DNA of 64,000 nucleotides, taken from Phycisphaerae bacterium. Its GTDB lineage: Bacteria > Planctomycetota > Phycisphaerae > Phycisphaerales > UBA1924. The position numbers were made by a program, and so were the translations under genes. The notes under the pieces were generated by a model. It saw nothing but the letters and a program-made list of their open reading frames with translations, had not been told where the DNA came from and made no database searches. Shown here in pieces: positions 25,030-35,153 of this stretch. The stretch lies in the NCBI GenBank assembly GCA_030429705.1, contig JAUIES010000004.1:186001-250000 (forward strand). The letters run 5' to 3'. The first letter of the stretch is position 1. The number at the start of each line of letters is the position of its first letter.

Positions 25030-28000
25030 ATGGGTACGTGTCGAATTTGGTTTGTGTTGGTGATTGCTGCTGGCGTCGTTGCTGCGATTGGTGTCGGGCC
25101 GGTGCCGATTGATCGAATCGTGGGTGTTGCGATGAGCGGTCAGGTTGAAGAGCCCGTCGATTTTAATCGCGATATTCAGCCTTTGCTTTCGGACCGATGT
25201 TTCAAGTGCCATGGTCCGGACGAGGCGGCCCGCGAGCAAACGGGCGGGCTGCGGTTTGACTCGTTTGAAGGCGCGACAGCGGAACTTGATGGCGGGGCGC
25301 AGGCATTGGTTCCTGGTGACCCTGCGGGCAGCCTGATCATGCAACGATTGACGGCGGCGGATGAACGCAAGCGCATGCCGCCGGCCGATTCAAATCTGAC
25401 GATGAGTGATGAAGAGATCAAACTCATCGAACGGTGGATCGCGGATGGTGGGGCGTACACCAAGCATTGGTCATTTGTCGCTCCTGAGCGGCCGCCCGTG
25501 CCTTTGGCTGATGATGATTCGTGGAGTCGCAACGAGATCGACGCATTCATTTTGGAGAGGCTCGATCGGGCGGGTTTTGAGCCGTCGCCTGAGGCGGATC
25601 GTTCGAGTTTGATTCGGCGATTGAGTCTCGATCTGACCGGATTACCGCCGACGGTCGAAGAGGTCGATGCATTCCTGGCTGACGATGCACCCGGTGCGTA
25701 CGAGCGGGTTGTGGATCGATTGCTGGCATCGCCGCACTATGGCGAGCGCATGGCGTTGATGTGGCTCGATGTGGCGCGGTATGCGGATACCAATGGGTAT
25801 CACCATGACAACGAGCGTTCGATGTGGCCTTGGCGAGACTGGGTGATCGAAGCGTTCAACAGCAACAAGCCGTATGACGACTTTGTTGTTGAGCAGATCG
25901 GTGGCGATCTGTTGCCAGATGCGGCGCGCGACCAGATCATCGCGACGGGGTTTAATCGAAACCACCCGATGACTGATGAAGGGGGGGCGATCGACGCGGA
26001 GTATCGTGTCGAGTATGCCGCCGATCGTGTTGAAACCATGTCGAACGCGTTTCTTGCGTTGACGATGCAATGCACGCGTTGTCACGATCACAAATACGAC
26101 CCGGTGACGCAGGACGACTACTTCAGCCTGTTTGCGTTTTTTAACAGTTCAAATGAACGCGGGTTGTACGACCGAGGGCAGGGCGATCGTGATAAAGCGT
26201 TCCCGCCGTTCATCAAGGCTCCGACGGTCGAGCAGCAGGAGACACTCGCAACGATCGAAGAACATATCGCCGAAGTTGCTGCAAAGATGGAAGGGCCGCT
26301 CGAAGGGCTTGATGAACAGCAAGGCATCTGGGAATCCACGCTGCGCACAAGTCACAATATTGCCTGGGCGACAGGTGAGGTCGTCGCAGCCGCCTCATCG
26401 AGCGGCTCAACACTCGAGGTGCTCGACGATGGGTCAGTGCTTGCGACGGGTGAGAATCCTGCGACGGATATTCACACGATCACGCTGCGCACAGACGCGA
26501 CACAAGTGAACATGATCGTGGTTGAAGCGATGGGTGATCCGAGTCTTTTTGAGGGTCGGGTTGGGCGCGCACCCAATGGGAATGCTGTGTTGAGCGGGAT
26601 CGAGGTTGAGGCGGTATCTGTCTCCGATCCTTCGCAGGTGCAGACAATGGTCATGCAGTATGCCTGGGCTGACATTGAGCAGCGGAACGGCGATTTTGAT
26701 GTGATGAACGCGCTTCGGGCGGACGATCCACTCGGGTGGGCGGTTGCGGGGCACCTGCAGGGTGGGGGCCGCATCGCAATGTTTGTTGCTGACGAACCGG
26801 TGGGTTTTGAAGGCGGCACGGACCTGCGCGTTCGTCTTCGCTACGAGACGCAGTACGGGCAGCATGTGCTCGGGCGTGTTCGCCTGCGGGCGGGTGCGGG
26901 CGAGTCGGTTCGATCGGTCATGCCAATTGTCGAACGCGATTGGTTTATCGCGGCTCCATTTCCGGCGGAGTCGGGCGATGCTGCTTACGAAACGGCATTT
27001 GGACCGGAGTCAGTGACCACCATCAGTCTGGCGCAGACATTCGGTAAAGAGAATAAGGTCAGATGGGCTCACCGCGGTGACATCAGGAATGGTGCTGCTG
27101 TCGCACTGAATGGTGAGCGGCGTGCGTTTTATCTCGGGCGGAGTTATTTCTCGCCCGAGCCGCGCCAGATCACGCTCGGGCTCGGGTCGGATGACGCCAT
27201 TCGCGTCTTCTTGAATGGTGCGGAGTTGCTCGGGAACAACACACGGCGAGGCGTGGCTCCGGATCAGGAAACCGTCACGGTTGACCTGCCTGCGGGCGAG
27301 AGCGCTGTTGTTGTGAAGGTGGTCAACGAAGGCGGACCGGGTGGTTTTTATGCTGGTCGACTCGATGAAGAGCCGCTGCACATCGAACCGATCGCTTTGG
27401 TTGATGAGGCGTGGCGATCATCGTCCTTGAACGATGCGTTGCGGCAGGGGTACCGCGAACGACTTTCGCCAGCGTATCGCGCGCTGCGTGAAGAGCGTGC
27501 GGCGCTTGAAGCCGAGTTGGTCGAAGCCGAGGCATCGATTCCGAATGTGATGGTCATGGAAGAGTTGCCCGAGCCGAGGCAGACCTATGTGTTGGCTCGA
27601 GGGCTGTACGACTTGCCCGATGAATCGAGGCCGGTTGAACGGACTTCGCCGCTTGTCTTGAATGCATGGCCTGAGGAGGCGCCGCGTGATCGTCACGGGC
27701 TTGGTTTGTGGTTGGTGGACGCTTCGAATCCGTTGACATCCCGAGTGGCGGTGAATCGCTTCTGGCAGACGGTGTTCGGATTGGGCATAGTCAAAACGGT
27801 GGATGATTTTGGCGTGCAGGGTGCGTGGCCGAGTCATCCTGCGTTGCTTGATTGGCTTGCGGTTGATTTCCGCGAGAACGGGTGGGATGTCAAACGACTG
27901 ATCAAGCAGATCGTCATGAGTTCGACCTATCGGCAGTCGTCGGCCTGGCGCGATGATCTTGCCGAAGCCGACCCGGAGAATCAGTTGCTCGGGCGGTCAT

Positions 28001-28644
28001 CACGAATGCGACTGCCTGCGGAGGTCGTTCGAGATTCGGCGCTGGCGATGTCCGGGCTTTTGGATATGAAGGTGGGGGGTCCGAGCGTGCGGCCGTACCA
28101 GCCTGATGGCTTGTGGCGTGAGCGATCGATGCCAAACTCGAACACCCGTATTTTTGCACGCGATTCAGGAGCAGACCTTTATCGGCGCGGCATGTACACA
28201 TTCTGGAAACGATCGGCACCGCCGCCTCAGATGGCCAACTTCGACGCACCGGCGCGTGAGTATTGCGTAGCCAAGCGAAGCCTGACGAACACTCCCATGC
28301 AGGCGCTGACGCTGATGAACGACGAAACTTATTTGGAGATTGCCCGTGCCCTGGCTCAGCGTGCAGCACTTGAGGTGCCGGGAGAGGACGCTGTTCGTAC
28401 GCGACTTGGGTATATGTTCAAGTTGGCTACGGCTCGCGAGCCGGACATGGATGAACTTGATGTGCTCGATGCATCGTATCGCATGTCGTTGCGTGATTTC
28501 GAGCGATCACCGGGTGATGCCGAGGCTGTGCTTGCTTATGGCGATTCGCCGCGAAGTGAGCAGATTCGCGCATCGGAGCACGCGGCACTGATGATGGTTG
28601 CGAGCATCGTTTTGAATCTTGATGAGACGATTACACGAGAGTAA
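25030..28644 (+). CDS. DUF1549/DUF1553 protein with Planctomycete-type cytochrome c motif
   Basis: This is a 1204-residue secreted protein; the ATG at 25030 has AAGGAGAT upstream. After a signal peptide comes a PSCyt1-type cytochrome c domain with heme motif CFKCH (DFNRDIQPLLSDRCFKCHGPDE). DUF1549 follows (SRNEIDAFILERLDRAGFEPSPEADRSSLIRRLSLDLTGLPPT, PHYGERMALMWLDVARYADTNGYHHD), including a second CxxCH, CTRCH. A long beta-rich insert (about residues 440-800) resembles carbohydrate-binding or PA14-like modules. The C-terminal DUF1553 region has NPLTSRVAVNRFWQTVFGLGIVKTVDDFGVQG and LTNTPMQALTLMNDETYLE. Planctomycetes carry many such proteins next to DUF1501 genes, as here; they are thought to act on sulfated polymers, but the activity is unproven. 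Confidence 0.92.
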   Translation: MGTCRIWFVLVIAAGVVAAIGVGPVPIDRIVGVAMSGQVEEPVDFNRDIQPLLSDRCFKCHGPDEAAREQTGGLRFDSFEGATAELDGGAQALVPGDPAGSLIMQRLTAADERKRMPPADSNLTMSDEEIKLIERWIADGGAYTKHWSFVAPERPPVPLADDDSWSRNEIDAFILERLDRAGFEPSPEADRSSLIRRLSLDLTGLPPTVEEVDAFLADDAPGAYERVVDRLLASPHYGERMALMWLDVARYADTNGYHHDNERSMWPWRDWVIEAFNSNKPYDDFVVEQIGGDLLPDAARDQIIATGFNRNHPMTDEGGAIDAEYRVEYAADRVETMSNAFLALTMQCTRCHDHKYDPVTQDDYFSLFAFFNSSNERGLYDRGQGDRDKAFPPFIKAPTVEQQETLATIEEHIAEVAAKMEGPLEGLDEQQGIWESTLRTSHNIAWATGEVVAAASSSGSTLEVLDDGSVLATGENPATDIHTITLRTDATQVNMIVVEAMGDPSLFEGRVGRAPNGNAVLSGIEVEAVSVSDPSQVQTMVMQYAWADIEQRNGDFDVMNALRADDPLGWAVAGHLQGGGRIAMFVADEPVGFEGGTDLRVRLRYETQYGQHVLGRVRLRAGAGESVRSVMPIVERDWFIAAPFPAESGDAAYETAFGPESVTTISLAQTFGKENKVRWAHRGDIRNGAAVALNGERRAFYLGRSYFSPEPRQITLGLGSDDAIRVFLNGAELLGNNTRRGVAPDQETVTVDLPAGESAVVVKVVNEGGPGGFYAGRLDEEPLHIEPIALVDEAWRSSSLNDALRQGYRERLSPAYRALREERAALEAELVEAEASIPNVMVMEELPEPRQTYVLARGLYDLPDESRPVERTSPLVLNAWPEEAPRDRHGLGLWLVDASNPLTSRVAVNRFWQTVFGLGIVKTVDDFGVQGAWPSHPALLDWLAVDFRENGWDVKRLIKQIVMSSTYRQSSAWRDDLAEADPENQLLGRSSRMRLPAEVVRDSALAMSGLLDMKVGGPSVRPYQPDGLWRERSMPNSNTRIFARDSGADLYRRGMYTFWKRSAPPPQMANFDAPAREYCVAKRSLTNTPMQALTLMNDETYLEIARALAQRAALEVPGEDAVRTRLGYMFKLATAREPDMDELDVLDASYRMSLRDFERSPGDAEAVLAYGDSPRSEQIRASEHAALMMVASIVLNLDETITRE

Positions 28645-28674
28645 GACCAGAAGCGGTTCGACAGGGGCGACACG

Positions 28675-30147
28675 ATGGATCAGTTTGAGAATTACTTACG
28701 GAATTTGACGCGTCGGCAGTTCTTTGCGAAATCTGCCCGCGGGGTTGGTTCTGCGGCATTGGGATCTTTGCTGGTGCCTTCGGCGCTGGCGGGGATGGAG
28801 CCACAGGGGGGTGCGTTGCCCGGCGGGCTGACGATGCAGAACTTGCCGCATTTCGCTCCCAAAGCCAAGCGTGTGATCTTCTTGCATATGTGTGGCGCTC
28901 CGAGCCAGCTAGATCTTTTTGATTACAAGCCGGACTTGCATGAGCAATTTGACAAGGACTTGCCGGATTCGATCAGGCAGGGTCAGCGCATCACAACGAT
29001 GACAAGTGGCCAGGCGAGGCTGCCGGTTGCGCCGTCCATGTTCAAGTTCAAGAAGTACGCGAACAATCAGGACGGTCTGTGGGTGAGTGAGTTGTACCCG
29101 CACACGGGTTCCGTTGCCAAGGAACTGTGTGTGATGTATTCGTTGCATACGGATGCCATCAATCACGACCCGGGCATTACATTCTTCCAGACGGGACATC
29201 AGCAGCCAGGCCGACCGAGTATGGGCTCGTGGTTGAGTTATGGTCTGGGAAGCGAAAACAACAGTCTGCCGACTTTTGTTGTGCTCATCAGCCAAGGCTT
29301 TGGCAATATGCAGGCGTTGTATTCGAGGCTTTGGGGGAGCGGGTTCCTTCCGAGCGAGCATCAGGGTGTGCAGTTCCGGTCGGCTGGCGATCCGGTGTTG
29401 TTTCTCAAAGATCCGAAGGGCATGAAGCGCGATGATCGCCGTCGCATGCTCGACGCGGTGGCGGCACTGAATCAGAAGCAGTTCGGTCGCACTGGTGACT
29501 CTGAGGTGTTGACGCGAATTTCACAATACGAAATGGCGTACCGCATGCAGATGTCTGTCCCCGAACTGACGGATATGAGTGATGAACCCGAAGAGACTTT
29601 TGAGTTGTATGGTCCTGACGCGAAGACGCCCGGGACCTTCGCAGCCAACTGTTTGCTCGCGCGCCGTTTGGCCGAGCGTGGTGTTCGATTCACGCAGTTG
29701 TATCACCGCGGGTGGGATGCACACGGCAATCTGCCAAGAGAGATTCGCGAACAATGTCGCATGACCGATCAGCCTCAGGCCGCGTTGATCAAAGATCTGC
29801 GGCGGCGCGGGTTGCTTGACGAAACGCTCGTGATCTGGGGTGGCGAATTCGGCCGAACGGTGTATTGCCAAGGGGCGCTGAGCAAAGAAAACTATGGTCG
29901 TGATCACCACCCCAAGTGCTTTACCATGTGGATGGCTGGCGGCGGCGTGAAGCCGGGTGTGACCTGGGGCAAGACGGATGACTTCGGGTACAACATCGTC
30001 GAGAACCCGGTGAGTGTGAACGATTTGCATGCGACGATGCTGCATCAACTCGGCATTGATCACGAGCGGATGACTTACAAATTCCAGGGACGACGATTCC
30101 GATTGACCGATGTTGCGGGTGAGGTGCTCACGCCGCTGCTGTCGTAG
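28675..30147 (+). CDS. DUF1501-family protein, Tat-exported
   Basis: This 490-residue protein follows the DUF1553 gene by 30 bases, the standard planctomycete pairing. The leader [30 protein letters not shown] is a twin-arginine signal. The body matches DUF1501 (alkaline-phosphatase/sulfatase-like fold): [101 protein letters not shown]. Conserved Asp and His residues of those segments are likely metal ligands. It probably works with its neighbour in the periplasm on a polymeric substrate that has not been identified. Confidence 0.93.
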   Translation: MDQFENYLRNLTRRQFFAKSARGVGSAALGSLLVPSALAGMEPQGGALPGGLTMQNLPHFAPKAKRVIFLHMCGAPSQLDLFDYKPDLHEQFDKDLPDSIRQGQRITTMTSGQARLPVAPSMFKFKKYANNQDGLWVSELYPHTGSVAKELCVMYSLHTDAINHDPGITFFQTGHQQPGRPSMGSWLSYGLGSENNSLPTFVVLISQGFGNMQALYSRLWGSGFLPSEHQGVQFRSAGDPVLFLKDPKGMKRDDRRRMLDAVAALNQKQFGRTGDSEVLTRISQYEMAYRMQMSVPELTDMSDEPEETFELYGPDAKTPGTFAANCLLARRLAERGVRFTQLYHRGWDAHGNLPREIREQCRMTDQPQAALIKDLRRRGLLDETLVIWGGEFGRTVYCQGALSKENYGRDHHPKCFTMWMAGGGVKPGVTWGKTDDFGYNIVENPVSVNDLHATMLHQLGIDHERMTYKFQGRRFRLTDVAGEVLTPLLS

Positions 30148-30213
30148 GCCGACGGACATTCGCCGAGACGCGAGTGTGTACCACGCGCACGGTCTTTTTG
30201 CTAGACTCGTGGC

Positions 30214-31386
30214 ATGGATACATGTAATCGGTTTTTGATGCGGTGGCGTGGCACGCGTCTCGCGGTATTGCTGGCATGTTTGATTGTGTCGGCGGGCTCT
30301 CTCGATGCGCCTGCCGATGCATCCATACAACCAACGGCTTCGCGTGCCGAAGCGGTTGATCGATGGCTCGATGAGCATGCTGAGGGCTCGCGGTATGAGT
30401 CGCGTATGTACAAATCGCCATCGTGGGGCGAGATCCGGGCGGTTGAGTCGAACGGTGACGCGGTCGTATACCTGTTCGTGTTTGATTGGCCGAAAGGCCG
30501 CGTGCTGTTTGCGCCTGATGTAGGCGGCGATATCGCAGCGGTTGCACTCGGTTCGGTCGAGGGCGACCGCAGACCCTGGCGGCTGGTTGATGATGGCTTA
30601 CTCGTCGGGGTTGCGGACGATCAAGCAAGCGGGTCATTTGAAGTGATCGCGGTTTCGTGTCGGGGTGGGGCTGTGGTTTTTGAGCAGCCGCGCATGGTTG
30701 GGGTTGAGCCGGCGTTTATTGATTCGGCGCGACTGAGTCTTGATACAAGATCGGGGCTGGCGATTCGGTTCACGACAGATGGCACAGATCCGACGCAGCG
30801 ATCAGCTCTTTTTGAATCGCCGATCGAGTTGAACGCGACGACCGAAGTGCGGGCTCGGTCATATTACAACGGGCGACCTGTCAGTGGCGTTGTGAAGCAG
30901 CGATTCGAGCGACTTGAAGAAGCGTGGCCTGCACGAAAGGTGGGGACACTGCCCGGATTGGTTGAAGAAGAATATGGCGGTCTCTGGAGCCGCATGCCCA
31001 AGTTTGATGATATGAAACCGAAAGCGGTGCGAACGAAGCCGCAGTTCGGTTTCCCGAGTGGCACAACACCGGGTGAGACCGGGCTTCGGCAGCGCGGCAT
31101 TGTGAGTGTGCCGAATACGGGTATTTATGCGTTTGAACTGGTGAGTGACGACGGCGGGAAGTTGTGGATCGATGGCCGACTCGTCATTGATCACGATGGC
31201 CCGCATGGCGCGACCGCAAAGGTTGGGACGGCTCCATTGATGGCGGGTGGGCACGATATCGTCGTTGAGTATTTCAATGCCACGGGCGGTTCGGCGCTTC
31301 GCGTTCGCATGCGTCTGGGGGATGCACCGTTCGAGCAGATTCCTGAACCAAGCTTGACACATGATGCTGAAGGAGACGACCAATGA
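30214..31386 (+). CDS. Secreted protein with fucosidase-tail-like, chitobiase C-type and PA14-like modules
   Basis: This is a 390-residue exported protein with a signal peptide (RLAVLLACLIVSAGSLDAPADA). The N-terminal module (about residues 40-150) contains GDAVVYLFVFDWPKGRVLF, much like the C-terminal beta-sandwich of GH29 alpha-L-fucosidases, but no fucosidase catalytic barrel is present. The middle module, IRFTTDGTDPTQRSALFESPIELNATTEVRARSYYNG, is a chitobiase/beta-hexosaminidase C-terminal-type domain. The last module (GLRQRGIVSVPNTGIYAFELVSDDGGKLWIDGRLVIDHDG) is PA14-like. It looks like a non-catalytic glycan-binding protein. Its stop overlaps the start of the next gene (ATGA at 31383-31386), so they are translated together. 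Confidence 0.78.
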   Translation: MDTCNRFLMRWRGTRLAVLLACLIVSAGSLDAPADASIQPTASRAEAVDRWLDEHAEGSRYESRMYKSPSWGEIRAVESNGDAVVYLFVFDWPKGRVLFAPDVGGDIAAVALGSVEGDRRPWRLVDDGLLVGVADDQASGSFEVIAVSCRGGAVVFEQPRMVGVEPAFIDSARLSLDTRSGLAIRFTTDGTDPTQRSALFESPIELNATTEVRARSYYNGRPVSGVVKQRFERLEEAWPARKVGTLPGLVEEEYGGLWSRMPKFDDMKPKAVRTKPQFGFPSGTTPGETGLRQRGIVSVPNTGIYAFELVSDDGGKLWIDGRLVIDHDGPHGATAKVGTAPLMAGGHDIVVEYFNATGGSALRVRMRLGDAPFEQIPEPSLTHDAEGDDQ

Positions 31387-32462
31387 AACCAGATCGACGC
31401 GGATTTCTTGCGGCTGTCAGCGGCGCAGCGATCGCTCCGACGGTTCTTGCGAGCACCAGTTCGGGACGCGTGCGTGCGCCCGGTGATGATCATCGCGGCA
31501 AGTGTGTGATTGCCTCGGCGAACGGGCTGTGGCAGGACGGCACAGGTTGTGTCGTTGAAGCGATGCACCGGATCAACAACGGCGACGACCCGGCGGATGC
31601 GGTGGTCGCGGGCGTGGCGCTGGTCGAAAATGATCCTGACGATCACTCGGTCGGGTATGGAGGGCTCCCGAATGAACTCGGGGTTGTGCAACTCGATTCT
31701 TCGGTCATGCATGGTCCGACGCATAAAGCCGGTGCTGTGGCTGCGATCGAAGACATCAAGAATCCGGCGGCGGTGGCGCTCAAGGTGCTCAAGTACACGG
31801 ACCATGCGTTGCTGGTTGGTGCAGGCGCGAAGCGGTTTGCGCTGCAGATGGGGTTCAAGGAAGAGAATCTGCTGACGGAAGAAGCCCGCAAGATCTGGCT
31901 CAGATGGAAGCAGAATCAGAATCCGAACGACGATTGGCTTGATGAAGATCAGAACGATTTTCCGCCGCCTTCACATGCACGGGTCGATCCTGATCAGCCT
32001 TTTACCTATGGCACGATTAACTGCTCGGGCGTAACGGATGACGGCTCACTTGCGAGTTGTACGACGACGAGTGGTCTCAGTTACAAATTGCCGGGTCGTG
32101 TGGGTGACTCGCCGATCATTGGTGCGGGGATGTTCGTCGACAATGCGATTGGTGCCGGGGGGGCGACCGGTCGCGGCGAGGCTGCGATTCAGAACTGCTG
32201 TTCGTATGAGGTTGTGCGGGCGATGGGCGAAGGGATGTCGCCGACGGAAGCATGTCTGAGCGCATTGCGGCGTGTTGTGACGAATACGCGGCAGAAGCGG
32301 CTGCTCAATGATCGCGGCGAGCCGAACTTTGGGCTGACGCTCTATGCACTGCGCAAAGATGGTGCGTACGGCGCCGCCAATTTGCGAGGCAAGGGCGTCC
32401 GGTTTGCTGTGCATGACGGGACGACCGCCAAACATGTGGAAGCGGCAACGGTGTTTGATTAA
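31383..32462 (+). CDS. Tat-exported glycosylasparaginase-like Ntn hydrolase
   Basis: This is a 359-residue protein with a twin-arginine-type leader (DRRGFLAAVSGAAIAPTVLA). It matches N4-(beta-N-acetylglucosaminyl)-L-asparaginases: SANGLWQDGTGCVVEAMHRINNGDDPADAVVAG, DHSVGYGGLPNELGVVQLDSSVMHG, and after the processing site TTSGLSYKLPGRVGDSPIIGAGMFVDN, GRGEAAIQN. The predicted autocleavage is at Gly210-Thr211 (YGTINCSG), freeing Thr211 as nucleophile; the lysosomal enzyme has Asp before Thr at that site. It would split the GlcNAc-Asn bond of N-linked glycopeptides or a related beta-aspartyl bond. Coupling to the upstream glycan-binding protein fits glycoprotein degradation outside the cytoplasm. 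Confidence 0.9.
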   Translation: MKPDRRGFLAAVSGAAIAPTVLASTSSGRVRAPGDDHRGKCVIASANGLWQDGTGCVVEAMHRINNGDDPADAVVAGVALVENDPDDHSVGYGGLPNELGVVQLDSSVMHGPTHKAGAVAAIEDIKNPAAVALKVLKYTDHALLVGAGAKRFALQMGFKEENLLTEEARKIWLRWKQNQNPNDDWLDEDQNDFPPPSHARVDPDQPFTYGTINCSGVTDDGSLASCTTTSGLSYKLPGRVGDSPIIGAGMFVDNAIGAGGATGRGEAAIQNCCSYEVVRAMGEGMSPTEACLSALRRVVTNTRQKRLLNDRGEPNFGLTLYALRKDGAYGAANLRGKGVRFAVHDGTTAKHVEAATVFD

Positions 32463-32495
32463 TCCGCTGCGGCGATCTTTTTATTGAGACAGTTG

Positions 32496-33356
32496 TTAGT
32501 CGATTGTGGAGTCGGGGTCGTACCCAAGACCGTTCCACAGGCTGTTGTCGCCAGCGTCGATCTCGACTGTTCCGTCGCGTTCGTTGATGACGGCGTAGCC
32601 GAGTTCGGCGAGCGTGAGGCGTGAGGCGTGACCGTCGGCGAACGAGGTGGTCGCTCGACCATTGTGGCGAGTTGCGGCTGTGACGGGTCCGGTGCTGTGA
32701 CCCCATTCGGTCGCGCCGCCGTTGCGCTGAACATCGAGCCGTGGCGGGTCGAGCGAGTAGGCGTGTTCGCGCACACCTTGCTCGATGCGCGTCGCTTGCG
32801 AGCCTCCGCTGTCGGCGAAAACAATCGTGCGATCGGTCATGCGGACCTGGTGATCGCGGACGGGGTAGTTAAAGTAGCCGCCCTCGGTCGTTCGGCTGTT
32901 CCCGAGGTATTGGTAGTTGTACCCGAACGAACCGCATCTGAGGACCTGAATCTGGCCGTTGAGGGCTCGCATGTCTTCAGGTGATTGTGTGGGATCTCGA
33001 AAGACATCGGCATCGAGTCGTTCGAAGTCGCTCGTTGACAGGAAGTCCTGATGTTCTTCAGCGTTTCGCGGGCTGTAGGGTCGTCCGACATAATCGCCGA
33101 TTGCCCAGTGCCATCGGGCCCGCGGGCGGGAGGTCTCGGTATGGACCTGTCCGCTTGGCAACCGCAGCGCGGGGAACATCTGATGATCGTTGAGGTACAG
33201 CGCGTTGCCTTGGCCGAGCGAGCGTAAGTTGGCGAGGTTGGCGGTCGTGCGTGCTGCGGCCCGGGCCGAACCCAGCGCCGGGAGGAGGATCCCGATCAAC
33301 AACGCGATGATGGCGATGACGACTAACAATTCGATGAGCGTGAAAGCGTTCCGCAT
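32496..33356 (-). CDS. Type II secretion pseudopilin-like protein (prepilin N-methylation motif)
   Basis: This 286-residue protein starts at the ATG at 33356 with AGGAG 6 bases upstream. It opens with a short basic leader and the class III/type IV prepilin motif: [28 protein letters not shown], with Phe-Thr-Leu-Ile-Glu after the cleavage site. The rest resembles planctomycete secretion-associated pseudopilins, with a [15 protein letters not shown] helix and the C-terminal FADGHASRL, the H-X9-DG-like feature common in these expanded families. It would be processed by a prepilin peptidase and sit in the inner membrane or a pilus-like fibre. Planctomycetes carry many such genes, so a specific role cannot be assigned. 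Confidence 0.85.
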   Translation of the reverse strand: MRNAFTLIELLVVIAIIALLIGILLPALGSARAAARTTANLANLRSLGQGNALYLNDHQMFPALRLPSGQVHTETSRPRARWHWAIGDYVGRPYSPRNAEEHQDFLSTSDFERLDADVFRDPTQSPEDMRALNGQIQVLRCGSFGYNYQYLGNSRTTEGGYFNYPVRDHQVRMTDRTIVFADSGGSQATRIEQGVREHAYSLDPPRLDVQRNGGATEWGHSTGPVTAATRHNGRATTSFADGHASRLTLAELGYAVINERDGTVEIDAGDNSLWNGLGYDPDSTID

Positions 33357-33486
33357 AGTGGCTCCTGACGAGGGGCCAATCATAGTGCGATTGAGAATCA
33401 ATCTCAATAGTCGTGGTCGTTTGGATGCGAAATTTTGAGAACTGGGTTCTGGTGCGGTTCCGGTTCAGGCTGCGATAGCATGGGGC

Positions 33487-34068
33487 ATGGCATTTACACT
33501 CTCAATCGGTGATCAGGCACCCCCGTTTTCACTCCCAGCGACTGATGGCAACCAGCGTTCGCTCGCTGACTTTGCTGAGGCATCAGTGCTGGTTGTGTTT
33601 TTTACCTGCAACCATTGCCCGTATGTGGTGAACTCGGATGAGCACACACGAGCGCTGGTTGCGTCATTGGCGGGCCGAGGCGTGCAGTTCGTCGCGATCA
33701 ACTCGAACAGCGCGAACACCTACAAGGAAGACGACTTCGAGCACATGGTCACTCGCATGGAAGAGCACGGCTTTCCGTGGGTCTATCTCCATGACGAGTT
33801 GCAGGATGTCGCCAAGGCGTATGGGGCGCTCCGCACGCCTCACTTCTTTGTGTTTGATCGAGACCGGAAACTGGTGTACACCGGGCGATCGAACGACAGC
33901 CCGCGCGACACGAGCAAAGCAACCACGGCGGAACTTGCAGATGCGATCGACGATGTGTTGGCGGGTCGACCGGTTCGGTTGCCGGTGACGAATCCGATCG
34001 GGTGCAATGTGAAATGGGACGGGAAAGATGCCCATTGGATGCCTGCTGAAGCGTGTGACCTGGTGTAA
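33487..34068 (+). CDS. Thioredoxin-like (AhpC/TSA-type) redoxin
   Basis: This 193-residue protein has no signal peptide. It has the redoxin pattern [23 protein letters not shown], then [24 protein letters not shown] with the active-site motif [27 protein letters not shown] carries the cis-Pro segment of the thioredoxin fold. The C-terminal extension ([14 protein letters not shown]) is common in this subgroup. It should catalyse thiol-disulfide exchange or peroxide reduction in the cytoplasm. It lies 35 bases before the SseB-like gene. Confidence 0.88.
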   Translation: MAFTLSIGDQAPPFSLPATDGNQRSLADFAEASVLVVFFTCNHCPYVVNSDEHTRALVASLAGRGVQFVAINSNSANTYKEDDFEHMVTRMEEHGFPWVYLHDELQDVAKAYGALRTPHFFVFDRDRKLVYTGRSNDSPRDTSKATTAELADAIDDVLAGRPVRLPVTNPIGCNVKWDGKDAHWMPAEACDLV

Positions 34069-34103
34069 ACGAAAGAGCAACTTCGCTCCATGAAAGGAAT
34101 GCC

Positions 34104-34505
34104 ATGACGATCGAGTTCGATTCGTTGGTGCTTGGCTCACAGATGGGTCAGAACAAGTCGGGCGACCACGCTTTGTGGCAAGCGGCGGTGATGCTTGAAC
34201 AGTGGTACATGCTCGGCGTGGGTGAAGGTGACGATCTTTCGCCCATGTTTGCCAAGCATGAAGGCAAGACGCACTTGCTCGCGTTTACCGAAGAAGAGCG
34301 GGCTGAGGCGATGGCGGAAGAAACCGAGAAACAGACGGGCATGCCTGCAGCGATTCTGCATATGGAAGTACCGGACGCGATCGAGTATCTTCGAGCGCTC
34401 GATGAAGACGGGCAGGTCGCCGGGGTTCATTTCAATAACGGCATGTTTGCATTCGGCGACTCGCTGGTCAACATCATCGAGGCGTATAAGAAATACTGCG
34501 AATGA
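34104..34505 (+). CDS. SseB N-domain-like conserved protein
   Basis: This is a 133-residue soluble protein with AAAGGA 6 bases before the ATG. The order of segments (ALWQAAVMLEQWYMLGVGEGDD, FAKHEGKTHLLAFTEEERAEAM, MPAAILHMEVPDAIEYLRAL, GVHFNNGMFAFGDSLVNII) fits the SseB N-terminal-type domain, in which a strand ending in FT-x-x-x-R-A is characteristic. No molecular function is known for the stand-alone bacterial proteins. It is probably in the same transcript as the redoxin. Confidence 0.65.
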   Translation: MTIEFDSLVLGSQMGQNKSGDHALWQAAVMLEQWYMLGVGEGDDLSPMFAKHEGKTHLLAFTEEERAEAMAEETEKQTGMPAAILHMEVPDAIEYLRALDEDGQVAGVHFNNGMFAFGDSLVNIIEAYKKYCE

Positions 34506-34592
34506 GACGGCGTTCATCCAGCGGTGAGAATTAAATCGCGTTGATTGGTGAACCAATGCTCGGTTCGTGCGACTGGTGTTCTCAGAACCCAC

Positions 34593-35141
34593 ATGGAACG
34601 CACACAGCGCGACATCTCGGAAGAATGGCTGGTCATTGAGGCCCAATGCGGCGATGCCGATGCTTGGGCCATGCTCATCCAGTTATGGGAGCGACGGATC
34701 GCCGGTCGCGTCGTTCGGCACTTGGGTACGCCCAATGCCGATGTTGTGCAAGATGTGTGGGTGTCGATGGCCCGGTGTCTGCGTCGGCTCGATGACGCCG
34801 CCCGGTTTGGCCCATGGATGTACCAGATCATTGACCGTCGATGCGCCGACGAGATTCGGCGGGTTTCGCGTGTTCGCAAACACCCTGTCGCGCAGCCGGT
34901 AGAAGCGCGCCAACACGATGACGACATTGAACTGCTTCGTGTGGCGCTGGCGGATATCAACTCAGAGCAACGCATGCTGCTCTCGATGCACCATGGCGAC
35001 GGGTTGTCGGTGCGGGCGATCGCGTATGTGCTGGGTATTCAACAAGGAACGGTCAAGTCTCGCCTGTACGCCGCCCGCGAGGCGTTGCGCGAGCGACTTG
35101 AGCGATTGGAACGCACAAACGAATCGAAACAGAACGACTAA
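34593..35141 (+). CDS. ECF-type RNA polymerase sigma factor
   Basis: This is a 182-residue protein from the ATG at 34593 (MERTQRDISEEWLVIEAQCGDADAWAML). Region 2 includes DVVQDVWVSMARCLRRLDD and WMYQIIDRRCADEIRRVSR, with the usual -10-binding aromatic/basic helix. Region 4 is INSEQRMLLSMHHGDGLSVRAIAYVLGIQQGTVKSRLYAAREALRERL, a helix-turn-helix for the -35 element. It redirects RNA polymerase to a small regulon. The next gene, 12 bases downstream, is a DUF6768 membrane protein, a pairing that suggests membrane-linked control of this sigma factor. Confidence 0.92.
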   Translation: MERTQRDISEEWLVIEAQCGDADAWAMLIQLWERRIAGRVVRHLGTPNADVVQDVWVSMARCLRRLDDAARFGPWMYQIIDRRCADEIRRVSRVRKHPVAQPVEARQHDDDIELLRVALADINSEQRMLLSMHHGDGLSVRAIAYVLGIQQGTVKSRLYAAREALRERLERLERTNESKQND

Positions 35142-35153
35142 AGGAGGTTCATG

